Positions 1 to 7,706 of a stretch of DNA of 19,577 bases are shown here, piece after piece. Numbering within the stretch: position 1 is the first letter of the stretch; every line of letters starts with the position of its first letter. The stretch lies in NCBI GenBank assembly GCA_030527765.1, contig JAUNAE010000034.1:1-19577 (forward strand), written 5' to 3'. The translations under genes and the position numbers were made by a program. A model generated the notes under the pieces. That model was not told the DNA's origin. It did not search any database and saw nothing but the letters and a program-made list of their open reading frames with translations. The DNA is from Eubacteriales bacterium. Lineage in GTDB: Bacteria; Bacillota_A; Clostridia; Lachnospirales; Lachnospiraceae.

Positions 1-46
1 GAGACTAATTTGTTATCCCCCACTTATAGAAGATGGGGGTCTCCCC
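1..46. repeat. Hairpin-forming edge of a probable repeated structured element (half 1)
   Basis: Bases 17-22 (CCCCCA) pair with 34-39 (TGGGGG). Inside that, CTT at 23-25 pairs with AAG at 30-32, leaving an ATAG loop and one bulged A. Bases 1-4 (GAGA) can also pair with TCTC at 40-43, so a longer stem begins outside the window. There is no run of T after it, so it is not an ordinary terminator. Compact subterminal hairpins of this sort occur at ends of IS200/IS605-type elements and in their omega RNAs. That identity is inference; no transposase or tnpB is present. See the matching half at 19508-19577. Confidence 0.4.
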
Positions 47-103
47 GACTGAGGTAAACTTTAACTATCAATCTACTCTATGTGTACCATAGCATAAAAA
101 AAG

Positions 104-140
104 AAAAATGCACTGTCCTTTCGCAAACAGTGCATTTTTT
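104..140 (-). terminator. Rho-independent terminator after the histidine kinase gene
   Basis: Bases 104-116 pair perfectly with 127-139 (13 bp, core ATGCACTGT / ACAGTGCAT) around a 10-base loop. On the minus strand the stem is followed by a T-rich tract (complement of 95-108). It lies 36 bases past the kinase stop codon. The T run on the plus side (135-140) means it could also stop plus-strand transcription entering from the left. Confidence 0.9.
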
Positions 141-175
141 GACGCAATCGGATTCCTGCAATCCGGATGCCTCTC

Positions 176-1510
176 TTATTGTTGTGGTCTGGCGATCAGA
201 ATATTCAGCCGGAACCAGCCGTTATCCGCAGATACGGTAAGAGACCCGCCGTATTTCTCTACGGTACTTTTAATACTCTTCACACCGAAACCATGATAAC
301 CGACTTCCATGCTCTTCGTCGTCACAGGGAGACCGTTTCGGAAACGGATCTCGCCCACATACCGATTCTCCACCGTAATGTGCACAAAACTTTTCTGCTG
401 CACAATGGTCAGATGGATCAGCCTTTCAGAATAATTTTCGATTCTGCGGACACTCTCAATGGCATTATCCAGAGCATTTCCAAACAGGGAACTGATATCC
501 ATGGCATCCATAAACCCGATGAGGGAACCATCTGCCACCACCGTAAGTTCCGTGTGATGTCTCTGACAGGAGAGACTCTTACTTGTGAGAATAATATCCA
601 GAATGTTGTTTCCGGTCTTGTTCTGCGCCTCATACTGTCGAATATCCCGTTCCATCTTATCCAGATATTTCAGTTTCTCGTCAGAGTTGGACTCTCTTCT
701 CAGAATCTCAATCTGATGTTTCAGATCATGATATTTCTGATTAATCAGATCCACGCTGTCCCTGGATGTCCGGTAGTTGGCATACTGGGTATCCAGCATA
801 TTCTGAAGCGTCTTTGCCTCCATGCTTGCCTGCATCTGAGTCAACACGATGTGATAGAGAAACAGAATTATAACACCGGAAGTATCCACAACCATGCGGA
901 GAAGAAGTATCTCCGAAGTATAATGGGCACTGAACGGTGTATTTCTTGCAACAAAACTGATGTTACTGAACACATATACCATGAGCGCAATGGCAACCGC
1001 TCCCAGAGTCTTAAGGGGATTAACCTCCAGTTCCATGCTGTGCTTTCGGTTTTTCAGTTCGATCCATGTCGCAGTTGCTATAAGAATCAGATATACCGGA
1101 ACTGTCACAAGAAGACTGGTCAGAAGATTGTACTCTTTTCCCAGAGCTGTGATTACAAAATACAGAAGCTGCCAGTTCAGGGCGGCTACAAACTCTCCAT
1201 AAATAAAGCTTCGGGCCGTGTAATACACGCATCCAAGGAAACTAAGATCCGTAATCAGCCAGAACATCAGAATAATCCACGCAACGTCCACCAAAAGAAG
1301 CGGCACAAACAATGCAATGGGAAGTCCTTTTGTCACCGCCATGAATACACAGAGAACAATGCTGAAAGGAACGTAGATTGCCCACTTTACAATCTCCGAT
1401 CTCTTACTTGGCACCACATGGAGAAAGATCAGGCTGGACAGCATATAAGCCGCTGCATAGTAAATTCCCGGTGTGTTCAAAAGATCCACGGAAACTGTAC
1501 TTGAATTCAT
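176..1510 (-). CDS. GHKL-type sensor histidine kinase (AgrC/HPK10-like)
   Basis: This 444-residue membrane sensor kinase should autophosphorylate and pass phosphate to the LytTR regulator encoded just upstream. Residues 1-225 contain about six to seven hydrophobic segments, and residues 225-300 form a probable coiled-coil dimerisation helix. The phosphoacceptor box is at 260-266 (YHDLKHQ, likely His261). The N box is GNALDNAIES at 344-353 and the G box is GFGVKSI at 407-413, as in HATPase_c_5 proteins. Translation starts six bases after the regulator stop codon, and its GGGAGGTGA binding site overlaps that stop, implying translational coupling. No AgrB/AgrD-like peptide genes lie nearby, so the ligand is unknown. 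The kinase class is clear; the signal is not. Confidence 0.92.
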   Translation of the reverse strand: MNSSTVSVDLLNTPGIYYAAAYMLSSLIFLHVVPSKRSEIVKWAIYVPFSIVLCVFMAVTKGLPIALFVPLLLVDVAWIILMFWLITDLSFLGCVYYTARSFIYGEFVAALNWQLLYFVITALGKEYNLLTSLLVTVPVYLILIATATWIELKNRKHSMELEVNPLKTLGAVAIALMVYVFSNISFVARNTPFSAHYTSEILLLRMVVDTSGVIILFLYHIVLTQMQASMEAKTLQNMLDTQYANYRTSRDSVDLINQKYHDLKHQIEILRRESNSDEKLKYLDKMERDIRQYEAQNKTGNNILDIILTSKSLSCQRHHTELTVVADGSLIGFMDAMDISSLFGNALDNAIESVRRIENYSERLIHLTIVQQKSFVHITVENRYVGEIRFRNGLPVTTKSMEVGYHGFGVKSIKSTVEKYGGSLTVSADNGWFRLNILIARPQQ

Positions 1511-1516
1511 AAGGAC

Positions 1517-2227
1517 TCACCTCCCAAGATAAGACATATAACGGTTCAGTTCGTCCATCAGAGCTTTCTTTTTGGCCCGGCTGACGGCCACAACATCCTT
1601 ACCGATGTAGACATCATTGTTCTGCACACCGTCCACAAAGGCAAGATTAATGAGAAAGGCCTTATTGCACCGGAAAAAGGAATCTTCCATAAGTTCCTGC
1701 TCCATTTCCCGAATAGAGCCCTTACAGTTCACTTCTCCGTCGATGGTGTTGATCATCATGTCGTGATCCATGACTTCGATGTACCGCACTTTGTTAATAT
1801 CAATTTTCTGAATTCCTCCCCGGATATTCACGACGATATATTTTTTCTTTCGCTGAGCCTTGCGGGCAAGTGCTCTCGTAATCGTCTGGGAAAAAGCATA
1901 GTAGCTGACCGGCTTCAGAATATAATCCAGAGCATCCACCGTGTAGCCCTTGATGGCATACTGGGGCATGTTGGTAATGAACACAATGATTACCTCACTG
2001 TCCACCTGCCGAATCTCCTCCGCCGCAGTCATTCCGTCCACGAGCTTCATTTCCACATCCATGAGAATGATATCATAATCGGATTTGTAATTCTGGAGAA
2101 TACTGTCTCCGTCACTAAACTCTACAATCTGAAAAGTCTCTCCTGTCTCCTTCGCATACTGATCCAGAAAAGCCTTGAACTCCATACGATAATTTTTATC
2201 ATCGTCTACAATCGCTAATCGCAGCAT
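1517..2227 (-). CDS. LytTR-family response regulator (AgrA/VirR-like)
   Basis: This 236-residue cytoplasmic transcription factor has a receiver domain at about 1-122: acidic pocket D8/D9, probable phosphorylation site D57 (in LMDVEM), and conserved K105-P106. A LytTR DNA-binding domain follows at about 130-235, with the characteristic FFRCNKAFLINL stretch near 184-195. Proteins of this type bind direct repeats upstream of target promoters. The gene is first in a two-gene operon with the GHKL kinase. A promoter and a roughly 120-base leader precede it. A GAGG motif about ten bases upstream supports this start. The regulon is unknown. Confidence 0.93.
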   Translation of the reverse strand: MLRLAIVDDDKNYRMEFKAFLDQYAKETGETFQIVEFSDGDSILQNYKSDYDIILMDVEMKLVDGMTAAEEIRQVDSEVIIVFITNMPQYAIKGYTVDALDYILKPVSYYAFSQTITRALARKAQRKKKYIVVNIRGGIQKIDINKVRYIEVMDHDMMINTIDGEVNCKGSIREMEQELMEDSFFRCNKAFLINLAFVDGVQNNDVYIGKDVVAVSRAKKKALMDELNRYMSYLGR

Positions 2228-2357
2228 ATGTCTAAACCTCAGGATTACCCTTTCTTCTATAATTAATCAATCGGCTTTTTACATATTCTCAATGATCACT
2301 TCTATCCCCAAACATATTATTGGGGCCGCTGTGAATGATATTGAGTCTCTACTCACT
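2228..2357 (-). promoter_or_regulatory. 5' leader of the regulator-kinase operon with a small hairpin
   Basis: This is the stretch between the inferred transcription start and the regulator ATG. It contains CCCCAA (2306-2311) pairing with TTGGGG (2320-2325) around an 8-base loop, with no T tract, so it is not a terminator. It could be a protein-binding dyad or an mRNA structure. No open reading frame of convincing length lies here. The remainder of the 320-base gap (2228-2547) holds only the promoter at 2358-2386 and the terminator at 2482-2521. Confidence 0.3.
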
Positions 2358-2386
2358 ATAATAAACGATGTCAAAAATCAAATCAA
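2358..2386 (-). promoter_or_regulatory. Putative sigma-A promoter for the regulator-kinase operon
   Basis: On the minus strand, TTGATT (complement of 2381-2386) and TATTAT (complement of 2358-2363) are separated by exactly 17 bases, matching the -35/-10 spacing for sigma-A. The predicted start near 2351 gives a leader of about 120 bases. Assigned from sequence only. Confidence 0.55.
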
Positions 2387-2481
2387 GAAATCCGAACTAT
2401 AATTGTCAAAGTTGTCACTTTCGAATCTGTATAGGATCTGATACCTGTGCCTTAGAAATGATAGACTGTTTATCGGCATTC

Positions 2482-2521
2482 AAAAAAATCCCCCTGCAGA
2501 CCTTGAGATCTGCAGGAGGAT
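2482..2521 (-). terminator. Rho-independent terminator after the GPH symporter gene
   Basis: On the minus strand a 13-bp stem (2509-2521 with 2488-2500, core CTGCAGA / TCTGCAG, one G-T pair) encloses an 8-base loop. A run of Ts (complement of 2482-2488) follows. It lies 27 bases past the symporter stop codon. Confidence 0.92.
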
Positions 2522-2547
2522 CTTCTCGCAATTCACTTTATTACAAA

Positions 2548-3930
2548 TTACTCAGAAAGCTCGATTTTCTTTCCGCCGGATTTCTGAAGTGCTTCATATT
2601 TCTTATCATAGTTGTATGTAAGAAGGAGGATCAGCATGATTACGAACATCACAAGCGGAACATAAATGTTCATTGCATAAACACCGATTGTCATAGCGTT
2701 TGCATTTCCTTTTGCTGCCTGTGCTCCTGCAATTGCAAGAATCCAGCCGATGGATGCGGAACCAAGTCCACCACCGATTTTTCCAACGAAACTGTTGGAA
2801 GCATTTGTCATACCAACGATACGAACACCGTTTGTGTACATGTTGTACTCAGCAGTATTCAGAACCATAGCCGGCAGACAGGAGATCAGCGGAATGGTCG
2901 CATACATTACAACAGAACCGGCAAGCAGGGTTACCATCAGGCTGCCCGGGAAGATACAACGAACAAGACATCCAACAATACCGATGATGCTTGCAGTTGC
3001 AGCGGTCTTTGTAAGACCAAGTTTCTGAATCAGGAATCCAACTGTTACGAAACCGATAACGGAAGGTACAATGTTTACGGTGTTAATTAAGCTGTAGTAG
3101 TTGTCATTTCCGAGAACCATCTGTGCATAGAACAGAGGACCTGCCATAATCAGTGCATACATTACGTTCATTGCAACACCAACAACGGTGATCTTGATCC
3201 AGTATTTGTTTCTTACAAGAATTCCAAGACCTTTCAGAATACCTACGGAAGCCTCTTCTGCACTTTCCTCAGAAGACTCTACATAGAGCTCTTTGGAAGT
3301 TTTGAATACGATGAACATACAGATACCGGAAATCACTGCCATGATGCAAGCAAAGATGATCCATGCTCTCTTGTCGCCGCCGAGCGCGTTTGTGATCGGG
3401 ATCAGACCAATTCCAAGGCTGACACCAACTGCATATCCGACTGCGGAACGGAAGGTACCAATCTTACCTTTCTCTTCATCGCTCTTTGTTTTGAATGCGA
3501 TCATTGTGTAGTATGGAACAGCGACTGCGGTATAGCAGATTGCAGATGCGAAGATATTGGAAAAGATACCGTATGCCATCAGAGCACCACCGCTGATGTT
3601 CGGAACGGCGAACATTCCGATGATTGCAAGGACTGTCGGGATGATCATCCAGAGCATCCAAGGTCTTGCCTTACCATATTTGCTCTTTGTGTTCTCTACA
3701 ACCTTACCCATGATCAGGTCGGTAAAAGCATCTACAATCTTTGCGATGAGAAGTACATTACCTGCGGTTGCCTCTGACATTCCAACTTTGTTGATGTAGT
3801 AGTAGGACATCTGTCCCTGCAGGTTGTTGATGGAGTTCAGGGCGAACTGTCCAACTGCGTCACCTGCGTAATCTTTGGCGGTCATTACTTTCTGATTGCC
3901 GTCTTTGTCTAAACCAAGATTCTTAGCCAT
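2548..3930 (-). CDS. GPH-family (glycoside-pentoside-hexuronide) sugar:cation symporter
   Basis: This 460-residue integral membrane protein has about twelve hydrophobic segments and belongs to the MelB/XynB-like GPH branch of the major facilitator superfamily. The signature lies near residues 66-90: VDAFTDLIMGKV followed by KYGKARPW, equivalent to the D-x(3)-D and GR-RPW motifs that form the cation/sugar site and the first cytoplasmic loop. It probably imports an unphosphorylated glycoside with Na+ or H+. The ROK kinase gene lies 199 bases upstream on the same strand. A separate promoter and an AAAGGAG binding site eight bases before ATG precede this gene. There is no fused EIIA domain, so PTS control through such a domain is not visible. 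The substrate cannot be read from sequence. Confidence 0.9.
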   Translation of the reverse strand: MAKNLGLDKDGNQKVMTAKDYAGDAVGQFALNSINNLQGQMSYYYINKVGMSEATAGNVLLIAKIVDAFTDLIMGKVVENTKSKYGKARPWMLWMIIPTVLAIIGMFAVPNISGGALMAYGIFSNIFASAICYTAVAVPYYTMIAFKTKSDEEKGKIGTFRSAVGYAVGVSLGIGLIPITNALGGDKRAWIIFACIMAVISGICMFIVFKTSKELYVESSEESAEEASVGILKGLGILVRNKYWIKITVVGVAMNVMYALIMAGPLFYAQMVLGNDNYYSLINTVNIVPSVIGFVTVGFLIQKLGLTKTAATASIIGIVGCLVRCIFPGSLMVTLLAGSVVMYATIPLISCLPAMVLNTAEYNMYTNGVRIVGMTNASNSFVGKIGGGLGSASIGWILAIAGAQAAKGNANAMTIGVYAMNIYVPLVMFVIMLILLLTYNYDKKYEALQKSGGKKIELSE

Positions 3931-4089
3931 ACTCTTTCTCCTTTTTTATTCTTTAATGGTTAAGCTGTAACTGATTTGTTCCTTTTGTATTGCTTTTTTG
4001 ATTTGCTTTTTGCACCGTGCTTTGATGATTAGATCATATCTTATTCCGACTATAAGCTATGTCTTTTTTTCTGATCTTTTTATTCTTAT

Positions 4090-4117
4090 TTTGTATGCTT
4101 TTATTCTTTTCTGTCAA
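4090..4117 (-). promoter_or_regulatory. Putative promoter for the GPH symporter
   Basis: On the minus strand a consensus TTGACA (complement of 4112-4117) is followed 16 bases later by TACAAA (complement of 4090-4095). It sits just past the end of the kinase gene and leaves a leader of about 150 A-rich bases. No hairpin terminator separates the kinase from the symporter, so readthrough from the kinase is also likely. Confidence 0.45.
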
Positions 4118-4129
4118 AATATTCATGAC

Positions 4130-5113
4130 TTAATAAAAAAGATCTCGCAGATACTGTCCTTCTCTTCTCTCCCCGACAAGATCCAGAAGTTCCTGCACCT
4201 TATCCACGTTGATTTTGACTTCTCTGGATTTGAGATGAACATAAAGAGCTCCGATCAGGTTTGAGTCGTTAAAGAATTTGCATGTAGTAATCTCCGGAAT
4301 CGGAACTACATGCGGATAAACCTTGTTCAGCTTTATCAGTTCTTCTTTGATCAGCTGAATGAGAAGCGGCTGCTCACTTACCCCGCCTCCAATGGCAATG
4401 CGGTCCGGGTCAAACATGAACTGTGCATTGTTGATCAGCACAGCCAGTGTTCTGGCAAAACTTCTCACACATTCCAATGCTTTCTCATCTCCGGTATTTG
4501 CTCTGGAGAAAAGTTCCTCACCGGACAATTCTCCTTCCGGAATTCCAAGACGATGAGATGCCATATGAAGAAGTGCCGGCATACCGCCGCTCATCGCCAT
4601 TGTTTTGTTCGGATTCTCCGCATCATCCGCATTGGTCAGCACATAACTGAACTCTCCCGCCATGCAGTTTTTGCCTTTCAGCACTTTGCGGTCCACAACG
4701 ACTGCACCACCCACGGCAGTACCGATAATCATAGCAATGGCATTCTTGCAGTCTGAAAGAGATCCTTTCCATATTTCTGCAAGCCCGGCACAGCGTGCAT
4801 CATTTCCAACAGTCACCGGCACATGACATCTCTGCTCCAGTGCTTCCACAATATTGATGTTCTGAATGAATGTGAGAGACCCACCGTTGTACATGAATCC
4901 GGTGTCGCTGTCAATCATTCCCGCAGAACTGATGGCAATACCGGAAACCTCTTCCACACCTTCGTAGATGCCAACCAGCATATCCACAAATTCTTTAATT
5001 CCTGTTTTCACTGTTGGAATCTTATCTTTCATCAGAAACTGACAGGCCTCGTTCATTACCGCATACTTGGTAAAAGTTCCTCCAATATCAATTACAAGAT
5101 ACTTTTTTTCCAT
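4130..5113 (-). CDS. ROK-family sugar kinase
   Basis: This is a 327-residue cytoplasmic kinase that should transfer phosphate from ATP to the 6-hydroxyl of a sugar or glycoside. The nucleotide loop DIGGTFTK is at 9-16, the catalytic Asp is D105 in GNDARCAG, and the second glycine loop GTAVGGA is at 131-137. There is no N-terminal helix-turn-helix, so it is a kinase and not a NagC/XylR repressor. The usual zinc motif is missing: the position normally reading E-x-G-H reads AGEFSYV (152-158), and no CxCGxxGC cluster follows. The start at 5113 is preferred over ATG at 5119 because GGAG lies seven bases before 5113 but only one before 5119. It is adjacent to the GPH symporter and downstream of an AraC gene. 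Glucokinase, beta-glucoside kinase (BglK-like) or another hexose kinase are all possible. Confidence 0.88.
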   Translation of the reverse strand: MEKKYLVIDIGGTFTKYAVMNEACQFLMKDKIPTVKTGIKEFVDMLVGIYEGVEEVSGIAISSAGMIDSDTGFMYNGGSLTFIQNINIVEALEQRCHVPVTVGNDARCAGLAEIWKGSLSDCKNAIAMIIGTAVGGAVVVDRKVLKGKNCMAGEFSYVLTNADDAENPNKTMAMSGGMPALLHMASHRLGIPEGELSGEELFSRANTGDEKALECVRSFARTLAVLINNAQFMFDPDRIAIGGGVSEQPLLIQLIKEELIKLNKVYPHVVPIPEITTCKFFNDSNLIGALYVHLKSREVKINVDKVQELLDLVGERREGQYLRDLFY

Positions 5114-5141
5114 GTCCATACTCCATTTTTGAATTTGATTT

Positions 5142-5162
5142 CTTTTGAGAGATTCTCAAAAG
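5142..5162. promoter_or_regulatory. 21-bp perfect palindrome upstream of the ROK kinase (possible operator)
   Basis: Nine-base arms CTTTTGAGA and TCTCAAAAG flank a 3-base centre. It lies about 29 bases before the preferred kinase start, so it falls in the leader or promoter of that gene. The small loop and the lack of a T tract favour a protein-binding operator over a terminator. The cognate regulator is not known. Confidence 0.5.
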
Positions 5163-5308
5163 ATCTTTTCACACTTCGTTATCTAAGTGTATTCATCATA
5201 TCAGAGGGAGTTTGTCTTCTATGTATCTTTTCTGTAATTTATATACTTTTCTTGATACAGTTTTGTTTGTGACCGAATCGCTTCTTTATAGTAGGATTCT
5301 ATCTGAAT

Positions 5309-6157
5309 CTATCTGATCTTATGCTGATTTCTCCACTCTCTCGGTGGAATTTTGTAAACATTTTTGAAGGCTCTGGAGAAATGAAGCTGATTCTCATATC
5401 CCACTGCTTTTCCGATGTCTGCAATGCTCATAGACGTGATCTTCATCAACTCTGCCGCCTTTGCCATTCGATATGTCATAAGAAACTCCTGAGGTGTTTT
5501 TCCGACAACTTCTTTAAAAATTTTCCCAAAATAGCTGCGGTTCAGGCCACACTTATCCGCGATCATTTCCACATTAATGTCATTCTGAAAGTTATTGGAA
5601 ATAAAGGCAACTGCCTCCTGCACATAGAAATCTCGGAGTTTGTTTCCCGTAGTCAACTTGGTTTCTGAAATGGAACGCACAAAATAATCCAGAAACAGAT
5701 ACAAATGTCCGATCAGATGAAATGGTGAAGATGCCGTATGTTCCACAATGTATTTCATCTCCCCATACATCTCCTCCCGAATATCTTTATAACGAGCCCG
5801 GTATACCGGATGATCCTCCGTGATTCCCGCCATTTCCAGAATACTTTTCACACGAAGCCCGTCAAATTCCAGCCAGATATACTCCCAGGGATTTTTCTCG
5901 TCTGCAATGTAAGTGTTCGTCTGATCCGGAAAAATCATAAATCCCTGATTGCTTCTAATATGATATGTTTCCGTTTCACCTTTGGAATTGTCCGCCAGAA
6001 GAGTTCCGCTGCCGGATATTACATAATGAAACAAAAAGTGATTTCTTTTTGCAGGACCGTATGAATGAGATGGTTCACAAGTCTCGATTCCGTATTGAAT
6101 CAGTCCCAGATCCACAAAATTTTCGTTCGGAAAAATGGAAAAAAATATATTGCTCAT
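5309..6157 (-). CDS. AraC-family regulator with cupin sensor domain (MsmR/RafR-like)
   Basis: This 282-residue transcription factor has a cupin-type sugar-binding domain at about 20-165 (HFLFHYVISGSGTL at 40-53, WEYIWLEFDG at 91-100). Two C-terminal helix-turn-helix motifs lie at about 195-216 and 244-267. The AraC signature GYENQLHFSRAFKN is at 253-266, followed by KIPPREWR. It is transcribed divergently from the alpha-galactoside ABC operon, the same arrangement as msmR beside the msm genes of streptococci. The likely role is activation of that operon in response to an alpha-galactoside. It also lies upstream of the ROK kinase on its own strand, which it might influence. AGGAGAGGT precedes ATG at good spacing. 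The inducer is inferred from context. Confidence 0.9.
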   Translation of the reverse strand: MSNIFFSIFPNENFVDLGLIQYGIETCEPSHSYGPAKRNHFLFHYVISGSGTLLADNSKGETETYHIRSNQGFMIFPDQTNTYIADEKNPWEYIWLEFDGLRVKSILEMAGITEDHPVYRARYKDIREEMYGEMKYIVEHTASSPFHLIGHLYLFLDYFVRSISETKLTTGNKLRDFYVQEAVAFISNNFQNDINVEMIADKCGLNRSYFGKIFKEVVGKTPQEFLMTYRMAKAAELMKITSMSIADIGKAVGYENQLHFSRAFKNVYKIPPREWRNQHKIR

Positions 6158-6410
6158 CGTACCTCTCCTGTCTGTATAAACCGATTTTTAATTCCTTTTA
6201 CAGCTCACATTTCGAGCCGTCTTTTGTTTGATATACCAAAATGCTATGTTATATTCTATATTACCACATGGTACATCATTTTGGTATAAAACCCATTGAA
6301 AACTGCCATTTACCAAACGCAAAATGGATGTTTTAATTATATCAACATCAACACAGACGAAAAATAAGCATAAAATTCCATGAAATATTATGCCAAATGG
6401 AGGTATCGAA
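6158..6410. promoter_or_regulatory. Divergent control region between the AraC gene and the ABC operon
   Basis: This 253-base A/T-rich gap must hold both promoters. It contains a perfect 12-bp inverted repeat: TATACCAAAATG at 6232-6243 and CATTTTGGTATA at 6277-6288, centres 45 bases apart. Two weaker plus-strand matches are TTTACCAAACGC at 6309-6320 (8 of 12) and TATGCCAAATGG at 6389-6400 (9 of 12); the latter overlaps the ribosome binding site. A TATAAA at 6285-6290 overlaps the right arm. I found no good TTGACA-type -35, consistent with an activator-dependent promoter. Confidence 0.6.
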
Positions 6411-7706
6411 ATGAAAGGCAAAAAGATCATTGCATTTTCTACAGTTCTCGCATTAGCCCTTTCCTCAGCTGCACTTTGCGGCTGCAAAAGCAATTCCGGA
6501 AATGGAAAAACTGTAGTCAAAATGCTCCAGTACAAACCGGAAGCAGTGAAGGCTTTTGAAGAAATGGAAAAGCGCTTCAACGAAACTCATGATGACATTG
6601 AACTGAAAATCGAATCTCCAAACGAGGCAATGACCGTCCTCAAAACAAGACTGATCAAAGAGGACTATCCGGACATTGTTGGAATCGGCGGTGACATTAA
6701 CTACTCCAACTTCCTGGATGCCGACCTTTTTATGGATATTTCCGATTTCGACGGTATCACAGATATCAAACCTTCCTATCTGCAGATTGAAAAGGATCTG
6801 GAATTCATTCCAAAAGACGGTGTGTATGCACTTCCTTATGTGGCAAATGCTGCAGGAATTCTTTATAACCGGGAACTGTTCCAGAAAAACGGCTGGGAAA
6901 TTCCTACAACCTGGTCCGAATTCCAGACTCTCTGCCAGACCATCTCGGATACTTCCGACGTATATCCCATCTACCTCGGATACAAAGATACATGGACAAC
7001 CCTTGCTCCATGGAATGCTCTGGCTGTGGGACTTGCCGATTCCGATATCTGTTCTCAGGTGAATGCCGGCAAGACGACTTTTGCCGAAGGGTACGCAGAA
7101 GTCGCCCAAAAAATCAAAACTCTTCTGGATTACGCAGAGCCTAACCCATATGCCTACAGCTACAACGATGCCTGCACCGCTTTTGCCCGGGGTGAATCCG
7201 CAATGTACCCCATCGGAAGCTACGCTGTTCCTCAGATCCTCTCCGTCAATCCGGATCTGGATGTGGACTCCTTCCCATTTCCGGCAAACGAAAATGAAGC
7301 CGACAATGTTCTGAACTCCGGTGTGGATCTGCAGTTCTCTGTAATGAAAGAGTGCAAAAACAAAGAAGCCGCTTACGAAGTTCTCCGATTTATGTACGAG
7401 GATGAAACCATTCAGATTTATCTGGATGATCAGAGTGCTGTTCCGTGCAAAAAGGGAGATTTCACACTTCCTTCCATGCTTGACGGCATGAAGACCTACA
7501 TCGCCGAAGACCGAATGTCTGACTTCCATGACCACCACTATCCAAGTGAAATGAGTGTGGATTCCCTGATTCAGACGTACCTGATGGATTCTTCTGAGAA
7601 TTCTGCCGATACGTTCCTTGAGAAATTTGACAGCGAATGGATCCGTTATAATCGTGACCTTATTGAAAAAGTTCGGAAATATGAGGAGGGACAGAGAAAT
7701 GAATAA
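6411..7706 (+). CDS. ABC transporter sugar-binding lipoprotein (CUT1, MsmE-like)
   Basis: This extracellular solute-binding protein of the family-1 type (431 residues) delivers oligosaccharide to the permeases encoded downstream. Residues 1-25 form a lipoprotein signal: KGKK charges, a hydrophobic core and lipobox LCGC, giving a lipid-anchored Cys25. The mature part shows the two-lobed family pattern, with typical phrases such as YALPYVANAAGILYNRELF and a region with ARGESAMYPIGSY. ATG at 6411 is chosen over ATG at 6390 because GGAGG sits just before it and the signal peptide then starts normally. It is the first gene of a four-gene operon with an alpha-galactosidase, which points to raffinose, stachyose or melibiose as ligand. 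Its stop overlaps the next start. Confidence 0.92.
   Translation: MKGKKIIAFSTVLALALSSAALCGCKSNSGNGKTVVKMLQYKPEAVKAFEEMEKRFNETHDDIELKIESPNEAMTVLKTRLIKEDYPDIVGIGGDINYSNFLDADLFMDISDFDGITDIKPSYLQIEKDLEFIPKDGVYALPYVANAAGILYNRELFQKNGWEIPTTWSEFQTLCQTISDTSDVYPIYLGYKDTWTTLAPWNALAVGLADSDICSQVNAGKTTFAEGYAEVAQKIKTLLDYAEPNPYAYSYNDACTAFARGESAMYPIGSYAVPQILSVNPDLDVDSFPFPANENEADNVLNSGVDLQFSVMKECKNKEAAYEVLRFMYEDETIQIYLDDQSAVPCKKGDFTLPSMLDGMKTYIAEDRMSDFHDHHYPSEMSVDSLIQTYLMDSSENSADTFLEKFDSEWIRYNRDLIEKVRKYEEGQRNE

Noticed and set aside
2306..2325. CCCCAA/TTGGGG hairpin as a terminator or known riboswitch
   Set aside because: There is no T tract and the structure is only a 6-bp stem; no known riboswitch core is recognisable around it.
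2228..2480. A possible small peptide gene (AgrD-like signal) upstream of the two-component pair
   Set aside because: No frame on the minus strand gives a start with a ribosome binding site and a cyclised-peptide pattern; the region is better explained as promoter and leader.
4130..5113. ROK protein as a NagC/XylR-type transcriptional repressor
   Set aside because: The protein begins directly at the DIGGT nucleotide loop and has no N-terminal helix-turn-helix, so it is a kinase.
5299..5316. Tandem CTATCTGA repeat at the end of the first AraC gene, considered as an operator
   Set aside because: It spans the stop codon and is short; two 8-base copies ten bases apart can arise by chance and nothing else supports a site.
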